A stretch of DNA of 64,000 bases from Collinsella aerofaciens. Lineage in GTDB: Bacteria; Actinomycetota; Coriobacteriia; Coriobacteriales; Coriobacteriaceae. Below the pieces are notes generated by a model that was not told the DNA's origin, ran no database searches, and saw nothing but the letters and a program-made list of their open reading frames with translations. This document shows, piece by piece, positions 18,974 through 26,821 of the stretch (position 1 is its first letter; the number at the start of each line of letters is the position of its first letter). The stretch lies in NCBI RefSeq assembly GCF_902364355.1, contig NZ_CABJDK010000002.1, forward strand, positions 248,001-312,000, written 5' to 3'. The position numbers and the translations under genes are program-made.

Positions 18974-20275
18974 ATGGCCAAGAGCAGGTACGCCGATGCC
19001 ACCAAGGCCGCTCGCAGGGCCGCGATGTCTGCCCACAAAGTCACGGCTGCGGCGAATGCTGGCAACGCCGACGCGTCCGCGCAGCCGACTGCCGGTGCTG
19101 CCACCGAGCCCGCCCGTGACGCCCGTCGCGACGAGCTGACGCACGTGGACGCCAAGGGCGAGGTGCGTATGGTGGACGTGTCCGACAAGGCCGAGACCCA
19201 TCGCATTGCCATCGCCGAGGGCACCATCCTCATGCACCCCGAGACGCAGGCCATGGTGCTGCAGGACCGCGCTAAAAAGGGCGATGTGCTTGCTTGTGCG
19301 CGCGTGGCGGGCATCATGGCCATCAAGCGCACGAGCGACATCATCCCCATGTGCCATCCGCTGCTCATTACCAAGAGCAAGTGCGACATTGCGCCCATCG
19401 CTCCGGCGGGGACGCCGGCCGAGGACGTGCCCGAGGGCTGGGCGCCGGCGCGCGTGGACGGGCAGGTTGGCTTTCACGTACTGGTTACAGCTGGTGTGAC
19501 GGGCAAGACCGGTATTGAGATGGAGGCTCTGACCGGCGCGAGTGCCGCGTGTCTGACCATCTACGACATGTGCAAGGCGGTCGATCGCGGCATGGAGATC
19601 GTCGACGTGCGCCTGCTGCACAAGGAGGGCGGCCGCTCGGGCGTGTGGGATCGCGCAGAGCGTCAGGCCGCTGCTGTTGAGTCCGTGGCCGCCGACGGTA
19701 ACGCACCCACAAGCGCGCCCGTCGCCGTCACGCCCGCAGCTCCCACCCCAGCCGTCCCCGCGATCGCGTTTATCGGCTACCAAAACTCGGGCAAGACCAC
19801 GCTCGTCGAGAAGGTCATTGCCGAGCTCACCCGCCGCGGCCTGCGCGTGGGCTCGCTCAAGCATCACGGGCATCACGGCTTTGATATCGACGTGCCCGCT
19901 AAGGATACGTGGCGCCATCACCAGGCCGGATCCAAGCACGTGGGGCTCATCTGCGCTACGCGCTGGGCGGAGTACGCCGACACGCGCGAGGAAGACGAGA
20001 TGCCCGCGCGCGAGCTGCTGTCGCGCTACAACGATGTCGACGTGGTGATCATCGAGGGCTACAAGACCGAGGGCTTCGACAACATCGTGGTCGCGCGCTC
20101 GGGTGTCGACCGTCTGCGCGGCAAGAGCTCGCTCGACCTGGTCGACGGCCACACGCTGGCCCTTGCCTGCAACGAGGCCCTGGCACGTCAGGGCTTCGAC
20201 GCCGGCCTCGCGACCCGAGCCATCAACATCAACGACGCCCGAGCCATCTGCGATCTTATCCAAGATCACCTTTAA
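18974..20275 (+). CDS. Fused MoaC (cyclic pyranopterin monophosphate synthase) - MobB (guanine nucleotide-binding) protein
   Basis: A 433-residue fusion. Residues about 55-225 are MoaC: VRMVDVSDKAETHRIA, MAIKRTSDIIPMCHPL, GKTGIEMEALTGASAACLT, IYDMCKAVDRGM, and the K-E-G-G-R-S-G end. After an Ala/Pro linker (about 228-255), residues about 258-433 are MobB: a Walker A in IGYQNSGKTTLVEKVI, LKHHGHHGFDID, and VVIIEGYKTE. MoaC completes the first step begun by MoaA; MobB helps attach the nucleotide in the last stage. A 50-residue low-complexity N-terminus precedes MoaC. The start at 18974 has GGAGGATG just upstream, four bases after moaA. Confidence 0.93.
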   Translation: MAKSRYADATKAARRAAMSAHKVTAAANAGNADASAQPTAGAATEPARDARRDELTHVDAKGEVRMVDVSDKAETHRIAIAEGTILMHPETQAMVLQDRAKKGDVLACARVAGIMAIKRTSDIIPMCHPLLITKSKCDIAPIAPAGTPAEDVPEGWAPARVDGQVGFHVLVTAGVTGKTGIEMEALTGASAACLTIYDMCKAVDRGMEIVDVRLLHKEGGRSGVWDRAERQAAAVESVAADGNAPTSAPVAVTPAAPTPAVPAIAFIGYQNSGKTTLVEKVIAELTRRGLRVGSLKHHGHHGFDIDVPAKDTWRHHQAGSKHVGLICATRWAEYADTREEDEMPARELLSRYNDVDVVIIEGYKTEGFDNIVVARSGVDRLRGKSSLDLVDGHTLALACNEALARQGFDAGLATRAININDARAICDLIQDHL

Positions 20276-20298
20276 GGGCCGGCTCGCTGCGCTGCCAT

Positions 20299-20339
20299 AA
20301 CCTGCCAAAAAGGGACAGGTTTGTTTTGGCAGGTTTTAT
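20299..20339 (+). terminator. Rho-independent terminator after the moa operon
   Basis: AACCTGCCAAAA and TTTTGGCAGGTT are 12-bp perfect arms around GGGACAGGTTTG, followed by TTAT. The GGGACAGG loop core is shared with the CCACCAC repeats. Confidence 0.75.
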
Positions 20340-20356
20340 CTGGGCAAACGTCATTT

Positions 20357-20390
20357 CCACCACAAAGGGGGCCAGGCACCTTTGTGGTGG
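20357..20390. repeat. CCACCAC palindromic repeat, copy 2
   Basis: Perfect 12-bp arms CCACCACAAAGG/CCTTTGTGGTGG around a ten-base loop, followed by TTTT; tandem with the preceding terminator. Confidence 0.8.
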
Positions 20391-20486
20391 TTTTGCTTTG
20401 GTAGATGGTTGGGACATGCCTTACAATCTACCAAGTAGTTCATACTGAGCGAAAAACGGAGAGAAGGGTCCTGATGCGTCCTTAAT

Positions 20487-20552
20487 GTTTCATGCGGATA
20501 GATTGATTTGACAGACGGTGGCGAATACCCACCGCCCGTATTCGTATGAAAC
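20487..20552. promoter_or_regulatory. Nested inverted repeats in the MFS transporter leader
   Basis: GTTTCATGCG (20487-20496) pairs with CGTATGAAAC (20543-20552) with one mismatch. Inside it, CGAATAC pairs with GTATTCG around ACCCACCGCCC. The structure ends at the ribosome-binding site. It may be an operator or an RNA switch. Confidence 0.4.
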
Positions 20553-20563
20553 AAGGAGTCTCC

Positions 20564-21844
20564 ATGCTCGCATCTCTTCTCTCAAAACCTCAACCTTCGC
20601 TGTCCATGCAGGCCAAGCGCCTGGTAGCGATGCGCTTTCTCATCTACACCGGGTTTCAGACCAGCTACTTTATCGGCGTCATCGGAACGCTTACCTATGC
20701 GGACGATGCCTCGGTCGTCGCGACATCGCTGGCCGTCCTGTTCATGAATGTTTTCGTGATCCTGGGGTCCTTTGCGGGAGGCGCGGCGCTCGACGCCTGG
20801 GGCCCGCGTCGTCATTTCTTGCTGAGCATCGTCGGCACGCTTGTAACCGGCACGGCAATCATTGCCTTTGGTGATGCGACCGGCATTGTCCTGCTCGGCG
20901 CGGTGCTCCTAGGCTTTACGATGGGATTTGCCCAACCCATCGCCACGTCCTATCCGGCTTACCTCACCGACGACCCCGCCGAACTCAAAGACATCAATTC
21001 CGCCATCGCCATGTTCTCAAACGTGAGCATTATCGTCGGACCCACGCTGGGCGGCTTTGTCGCGGCGGCTGCGTCGTCGCGTGCGGTGTTCGTGCTCATG
21101 ATGCTCTTTACCGTGTTGGCGTTCGTCGTCAGTTGGGGCTTTAGGCCGCAGGCCAGCCATGTCGCCGGACATGTGGATGCCGATTCGGCAGAGGAAGGGG
21201 AGCGTGCGGGACAAAGCTCCAACCCCAGCATATCCTCCCGCGTCACCTTCGCGACCAGCATCAAGACGGTCTTTACCAACAGCGTTCTTGCCCTGCTGTT
21301 TTGTATCATTTTTCTTTCGAACTTTGGCTACGGGGCCTTCGATCCGCTCGAGTCGTTTTTCTATCGCGATGTCCTGCACGTCGGCGTTGAGTGGATGGGC
21401 TGGCTTTCGTCGGCCTGCGGTGTGGGCGCGGTGCTGGGCGCCGTGGTTGCGCTTCGGATGCCGCCGCACCTAGTCAACCTTAAAACACTGCTCGTGGCGC
21501 TTATGTCCGTGGGCCTGGGAAGCCTGCTCTATGTGGGGACGCCGTACGTGGGCGTGGCCCTTGTCGGCCAGATTGTCCTTGGCGTGGCCTGGGGCATCGT
21601 CAACCCGCTCCACAACACGATCGTGCAAACGACGGCCCCGCTCGAGCAACTCGGTCGCGTGAACTCGGTCATGGGCTTTGGCAACATGTTCGCCGGCGTG
21701 GCGCCGCTGGCGATTGCCCCGTGGCTGGCGGCGACATTTGGCGTGCAGCAGACACTCGTAGGGGCGGGCATGGTCGTGACGGCAGTTCCCGCGGCGCTGC
21801 TGTTGTTTGGACGCCGGCATTTGGATCGTGCCGCAAAGCAGTAA
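20564..21844 (+). CDS. Major facilitator superfamily transporter
   Basis: A 426-residue, roughly twelve-helix transporter. It shows the MFS loop 2-3 signature in altered form (GGAALDAWGPRRHFLLS), a charged cytoplasmic central loop (about 195-240, RPQASHVAGHVDADSAEEGERAG across it), and a second-half GVGAVLGAVVALRMP. The overall pattern fits drug or solute:proton antiporters, with no hint of substrate. The ATG at 20564 is preferred to 20546 because AAGGAG lies between them at ideal spacing. Its stop is directly abutted by R1 copy C, which would form the end of the transcript. Confidence 0.85.
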   Translation: MLASLLSKPQPSLSMQAKRLVAMRFLIYTGFQTSYFIGVIGTLTYADDASVVATSLAVLFMNVFVILGSFAGGAALDAWGPRRHFLLSIVGTLVTGTAIIAFGDATGIVLLGAVLLGFTMGFAQPIATSYPAYLTDDPAELKDINSAIAMFSNVSIIVGPTLGGFVAAAASSRAVFVLMMLFTVLAFVVSWGFRPQASHVAGHVDADSAEEGERAGQSSNPSISSRVTFATSIKTVFTNSVLALLFCIIFLSNFGYGAFDPLESFFYRDVLHVGVEWMGWLSSACGVGAVLGAVVALRMPPHLVNLKTLLVALMSVGLGSLLYVGTPYVGVALVGQIVLGVAWGIVNPLHNTIVQTTAPLEQLGRVNSVMGFGNMFAGVAPLAIAPWLAATFGVQQTLVGAGMVVTAVPAALLLFGRRHLDRAAKQ

Positions 21845-21909
21845 AAACCATCACAACATTCGATGAAAACCTCGATTTTGCCGAAAAACGTCGAATGTTG
21901 TGATGGTTT
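21845..21909. repeat. Palindromic repeat family R1, copy C
   Basis: 19-bp perfect arms (AAACCATCACAACATTCGA and complement), starting at the base after the MFS stop codon. The loop matches the reverse complement of copies A/B, so this copy lies in the opposite orientation. Confidence 0.85.
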
Positions 21910-21924
21910 GCGCCCCGGGCCAGG

Positions 21925-21957
21925 CCACCACAAAGGGGCCAGACACCTTTGTGGTGG
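21925..21957. repeat. CCACCAC palindromic repeat, copy 3
   Basis: Perfect 12-bp arms, loop GGCCAGACA, followed by TTTTG. It is 15 bases from R1 copy C. Confidence 0.8.
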
Positions 21958-22050
21958 TTTTGCTTTGACGGGCCGCGGCTGCACCTTGGTATACCATGTA
22001 CGCCGCTTACGAATTCATCCAGCGCCGCCGCGCAACCCAGAAAGGCCCCC

Positions 22051-22962
22051 ATGGACACCACCTTCAGCCACATCAAAGCCGTGTTCTGCGATATCGACGG
22101 TACGCTGCTCACGAGCCAGCACACGGTGTCCCCGCGCACCGTGGCGGCGATCCGCGCCCTGCGCGAGCGCGGCGTGCTCTTTGGCCTGTGCACCGGGCGC
22201 GACGCCCACGCGACCGAGGCCATGTACGAGCTCTGGGGCATCGAAGGCCTGGTGGACGTGCTCGTGGGCTGCGGTGGTGCCGAGGTCATCGACCGCGCGC
22301 ACAACATCAACGAGCTGAGCTATCCGCTGCCGGGCGAGACCATCGCGCGCATCTGCAAGCACATGGCGGACCTTCCGGCAACGCCCGTCTGTCCCCGAGA
22401 CGGCGTGTTCTACGTGCCCGAGAGCAACGCGTGCGTCGAGCACCTGTCGCGCGTCGACGGCGTGCCCTACCAGGTGGTCGATTTTGCCGAGTTTTTGCGC
22501 GATCCGCAGCCCAAGGTGATGTTCACCATGGCGCCCGAGGTGATGCCGCAGGTCATCGAGCGAGCATCGACGTTTGCCGACGACACCGTTAAGGCGGCGG
22601 CTCTGCAAACCACGCAGCGGCTCTACGAGTTCATGGATCCGCGCGTGTCCAAGACGCGCGGCCTTGTGCGTGTGGCGGAGCTCAACGACATGGAGCTCCA
22701 GAACATCTGCGTGTTTGGCGATGCGGACAACGACACCTGCATGGTGGCTGACGCCGGCGTGGGCGTGGCCATGGCAAACGGCAGCGACGCCACCCGTGCC
22801 GCCGCCGATTTTGTAACCGCCAGCAACGACGAGGACGGCATCGCGATCTTTATCGAGGAGCATCTGCTGTGGCGCCGGGGGAGAACCACCGCAAAGGGGA
22901 CAGGCGCCTTTGCGGTGGCCTCAGGCGATTTGGGCGAATTGATGCCTAAAATCTTCGCGTAA
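22051..22962 (+). CDS. HAD-superfamily (Cof-type) hydrolase
   Basis: A 303-residue Cof/IIB haloacid-dehalogenase-like phosphatase. Motif I is AVFCDIDGTLLTS (nucleophile aspartate), motif II the threonine in GLCTGRDA, then the IIB cap domain (about 85-195). The distal motif GDADNDTCMVADAGVGVAMANG is intact, though the usual GDxxND reads GDADND. Such enzymes dephosphorylate sugar phosphates or flavin nucleotides; the substrate is not predictable. AGAAAGG precedes the ATG. The last 25 residues or so are encoded by a CCACCAC repeat and its flank, so this tail is probably not part of the ancestral fold. Confidence 0.88.
   Translation: MDTTFSHIKAVFCDIDGTLLTSQHTVSPRTVAAIRALRERGVLFGLCTGRDAHATEAMYELWGIEGLVDVLVGCGGAEVIDRAHNINELSYPLPGETIARICKHMADLPATPVCPRDGVFYVPESNACVEHLSRVDGVPYQVVDFAEFLRDPQPKVMFTMAPEVMPQVIERASTFADDTVKAAALQTTQRLYEFMDPRVSKTRGLVRVAELNDMELQNICVFGDADNDTCMVADAGVGVAMANGSDATRAAADFVTASNDEDGIAIFIEEHLLWRRGRTTAKGTGAFAVASGDLGELMPKIFA
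22886..22918. repeat. CCACCAC palindromic repeat, copy 4, inside the HAD coding sequence
   Basis: CCACCGCAAAGG and CCTTTGCGGTGG: relative to the other copies both arms carry the matching change (A to G, T to C), so pairing is kept. It is translated as RTTAKGTGAFA near the C-terminus of the HAD protein. Confidence 0.8.
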
Positions 22963-23376
22963 ATTCAAATAACGTCGTTTAAACATCACGCTTCTAACCA
23001 CCGATGGGTTAAAGATATTCTCATCAGTTTGGTAGGATATTCATCCCGGTTGATGACCTACCGCTCACGGTCGATTTTTGACCGTTCACAGGATGTTTGC
23101 TCTTGAGCAAAATGTTGTGCAAATAAATCTAATGCCATTAAAAAATAATACGCAACTAAATTACCAGCAGAAACAAAAAATAGATAGCGAATAAACGAAG
23201 GTAAATCTGAGCAAATGTCAAGAGAATTGAGAACTCGCTACAAAAATGTCGGTTTTGTTGCTCAGATGTTTAAACAATCGTTATAATTGCATTACTAAAC
23301 GAGCGCAATTACAGATTGCGCAGATACGTTTGATGGTGAAAGAGCAAGATCGCGGTCTCTTGGGGAGGAGACATCG
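22963..23376. other. AT-rich spacer upstream of the pilus operon
   Basis: No gene is seen. Base composition drops sharply to AT-rich compared with both sides. It holds a small hairpin (ACGGTC - GATTTTT - GACCGT) and, nearer the pilus gene, the promoter described at 23205-23287. The composition suggests acquired DNA or a strongly AT-rich regulatory region. Confidence 0.6.
23205..23287 (+). promoter_or_regulatory. Pilus operon promoter with overlapping inverted repeat
   Basis: A consensus TATAAT (23282-23287) lies 18 bases after TTGCTC. That -35 is part of the right arm of a perfect 10-bp inverted repeat, ATCTGAGCAA (23205-23214) with TTGCTCAGAT (23258-23267). A protein bound to the arms would cover the -35 region. 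Confidence 0.55.
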
Positions 23377-26300
23377 ATGAAAGCGAATTCGGACAAATCT
23401 AAGCAGAGTAATAAAGCGACGCGCCGTGTACTGGCAGGCGTTTTGTGCGGAGCCTCCGTTTTGAGCCTGGTACTGTCGCTCGTCATGCCCCCGATCTCGC
23501 AGGCTATTGCCAACGATGCCCAGACGGTTTCTACCGAGGAAACTGTGATGGGGGGGGGGTTCCTCAACTGAGTCTACTGATGTAGACAACACTACTAACG
23601 AGGATGCCGAGAACCAGGATAATGACGATGCTGCGGGCGACGACGAAATCCAGCAGGAGGAGCAGCCCAAGGACGAGTCGCAGGCAGAAGAAAATGAAGC
23701 GATTGACGATGCCGCTGGTTCGTCAGCCGAGGAGGCTGTGGCGAGCGAAGAGGTAGCCACGGACATCAAAAATGCCGATGATTTGCAGACAAAGCTTCTA
23801 GGCGTTGAGGAAAATCAAACCGCCAGCTTTACGCTTGCGGCTGATATTGACTTTCCTGGTGAAATCACACTTAACAAAGGCGGCAGCAATATCACCCTTG
23901 ACCTAAGTGGTCATAAGATTAAGCACTCCAGCGCCGACAAGCCGTTATTCAATGTTGCCGGTGGTGCGACACTTACAATTAGGGATTCTGCACAGGTGGG
24001 TGAGACGGTCAGCGAGGGCCAGCAGCTAGCTGATCAGGGGCAGAGCCTGAATGCCGCCAATTATGGCAAGAATGCCGAACTGATTTACGATAACGATAAC
24101 ATTCCATCTAATTTTACCTACTACGTGACCGAATCGTCCCCGAACGGAACAGGTACAACCGAGACACTTGTCAGACATAACGTCGATATTAAGGGCGCCA
24201 TCGTGGCGTGCGACGGCAACGCAAATCTAAAGCTCATCAATCTGTATAACAACAACGGCAAGGGTGGCACGTTTAACCTTGTGAGCGGCGTGATCACGCA
24301 AAAACAAGGCAGCAGCGTTAGCAGCTTGGTCTTTGCCGAGAACGGCTCTACCGTCAACATGAGCGGCGGCTACGTTTGTGGCGCTTCTAGCTCGGGCGCG
24401 GGCGCGGGCATTAAGGTATCCAACGCGAAAGGCGACGCTTCGACCCTTAATTTGACCGGTGGTGTAATTGCCGGCAACAGTGCTCCTAATGGCGGCGGTG
24501 TGTATGCTGAAGGTTCCACGGTCACCATAGCTGGTGGCGTAATCTCCGGCAACAGCACGCTTCCTTCTGGTGCTGGTTTCGGCGGCGGCATCATGGCTTC
24601 GGGCGGCAGCGCTACTGTTTCCGGCGGCTACATCACTAACAATAAATATGCCAAGTTCTGTGGCCAAGATGGTTATGGCGATCATGGCGGTGCTGGACTT
24701 GCCGCTAAAAACGGTACTCATGTCACCATTTCGGGCGGCCAGATTACGGGCAACTATTCTGAGGAAGCTGGCGGTGGCGTTTACATTACCGATGTCGATC
24801 GACACGGGGCGAGTTCTCGCGAGACAATGGCATGGCTCAACATTACGGGGGGAACTATTGCCGCAAATGTGAGCAACCGTTCCGAGGGTGCTGGCATTCG
24901 CGTGGGCCAGATGGTTGACGCGATGATAGAAGGTGCGTCAAAATCTACTCCAGTCTATATCACTAATAACTCCTGCATGTCTCGCTTTGACTGGGGCGGA
25001 GGCGGTATCTTTGTCCAGGGCGATTCGGATACCGCATCTAATGCGGGCAGGCTATTTGTCTATAACTCCTATATAAGCAGCAATGAGGCCGGTGGCTACG
25101 GTGGCGGCGTTGCGGTTTGCCCGACGGGCAAGACCTTGGTGACGAACACCTACGGCACAGCGATCTTTGGAAATACGTCTGCCAAAGATCAGCATGACGC
25201 AAAAGATGATTATAAATCTGAGAATAATAGCGGCAACGAAGGCACCCCTCACCTATCCGCTGGTGGCTACAAAGACCTTGTCCACAAAAAGAACCAGGAT
25301 ACTGACGCCTACAATAGTCCTGACTTTCGCGAAAACGGTCACGCCGATTTCTTCCTTGCAGCGGAGGGTCACCGCGAGCCAATCGCGGCGGTGATTGGCA
25401 AAATGCTCGGCGGCGGTGACGCCGAATACTCGGGAAGTAAAGAGCTTACGCAAGCCATTACTATCCCTGCTAACGGTGGCGTGCAGGTATATAACAGCAT
25501 CGGTCTGAGCTCGGGTGTTCAAGCTGGAGACGCCGCGGCAACTGCTGCGCAGACAGCCGCGACAACCTTCATCACGGGCAATTATTCCTGGAACCATGGC
25601 GGCGGCATCATGTCGAACGGCGACCTGTACTTGGGCGTGCCTGCGGATACGTATGTCTATCCGAGCCTTAAGCTGAAGGCAACCAAGGCGCTGAAAATGA
25701 AAAATAAGCAGACCGAGGAAAGCATAGCGCTCGCCAAAGACCAGTTCTCCTTCTCGGTCTACCGTAAGGATTCGGATGGCGCGACGGAGCCCTCTTGGAA
25801 TGACAAGACATTCAACAGTGGCGGCTGCACCTTGGTCGGAACCGCCAAGAATGATGCGGACGGTAACATCACCTTTGACCTTGGCGAACAGTTCATTGAT
25901 AAGACTGTTGAGGCTAACAAGATTACATACTACTTGGTCGAAAATGCTGGCAATGATCTCGACATCACGTACGACCCAGCCGTGTACAAGATTGTGGTGA
26001 CGGTTCAGGACAACCAAACGCTACTCATGAAGGTGCCGAGCAGGGAAAATCCAAACTCGGACGTTCCTCTTTACGTTCACAACTACACGATCACAAGCGT
26101 GAGTCCGAGAGATTCAACTAACTCGCTGGAAAAGGACGACCAAGGCTATTATTCGATTAACGGTCCCGACGGGGAAAAGACCTTCACCAACAAGTACACT
26201 CCGTACACCTCTACCGGCACCTGGACTCCTAAGGTGACCAAGGTCGTAAAGGGCGGCGAGATGAAGGAGTTTACGCTCGAGTTTGCGGATAACGCGGACT

Positions 26301-26821
26301 TCAAAAATGCCAAGACGGTTGTGACCAACCCCAAGGGCGAGATTATCACCACTGCCGACGGCGGCAAGTCCCAGACCCTGAGCTTCGACAAGATCGAGTA
26401 CAAACTCGATCAACTCAACAAACTTCCGACTGACTCCACTGGCCGCGGTGCAAGCAAGACCTTTACTTATTACGTTCGCGAGCAGCAGCCAGCCACGCCG
26501 TTTACGAACTATACGTACGACAAGTCGATTTATAAGATTACGGTCAACGCGACTGACGACTCTGACCACCATATCAACGTCAATGCGACCTACAAGCAGA
26601 TTCAGGATCGTGATGGCAATCCAGTGACCACCGACAAGCCCCACGACCTCACCGAGTCCACTCCCACCTTCACCAACACCTACTCCACCTCTTTGCCCCT
26701 TTCTGGTATGTCGGGCGTCACTCTGACGTACCTTGCCGGCGCGGCGGTGCTTTGCGCTGCTGCGGCCTGGATGCACATTCGTCGCAAGGCGAATGCGAAG
26801 GGAGGCGAGCGTCGTGAATAA
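23377..26821 (+). CDS. Large sortase-anchored pilus tip/adhesin, frameshifted at a poly-G tract (phase-variable, OFF as read)
   Basis: The gene starts at an ATG 90 bases after the -10 box and encodes a signal peptide (about 15-48, RRVLAGVLCGASVLSLVLSL core). After codon 60 the frame ends at a stop (23569-23571), just past a run of ten G. Dropping one G joins it to a frame open to 26821, giving about 1147 residues. The rest holds an acidic linker, beta-helix-like GG-I-x-GN repeats, two FctA/Spy0128-like pilin domains with intramolecular isopeptide character, and a sorting signal LPLSG, hydrophobic helix and RRKANAK tail. A GTG at 23738 with GAGGAGG upstream could start a signal-less product. 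A sequencing error in the G run is the alternative. Confidence 0.8.
23550..23559 (+). repeat. Homopolymer of ten G at the frameshift site
   Basis: Ten consecutive G lie within codons 58-61 of the adhesin gene. Nine would restore the full frame (V-M-G-G-G-S-S-T); ten leads to a stop four codons later. Mononucleotide G runs are classic slipped-strand contingency sites. Confidence 0.8.

Noticed and set aside
22051..22962. HAD hydrolase as a pseudogene because of the repeat at its 3' end
   Set aside because: All catalytic motifs lie upstream of the repeat and the frame stays open through it.
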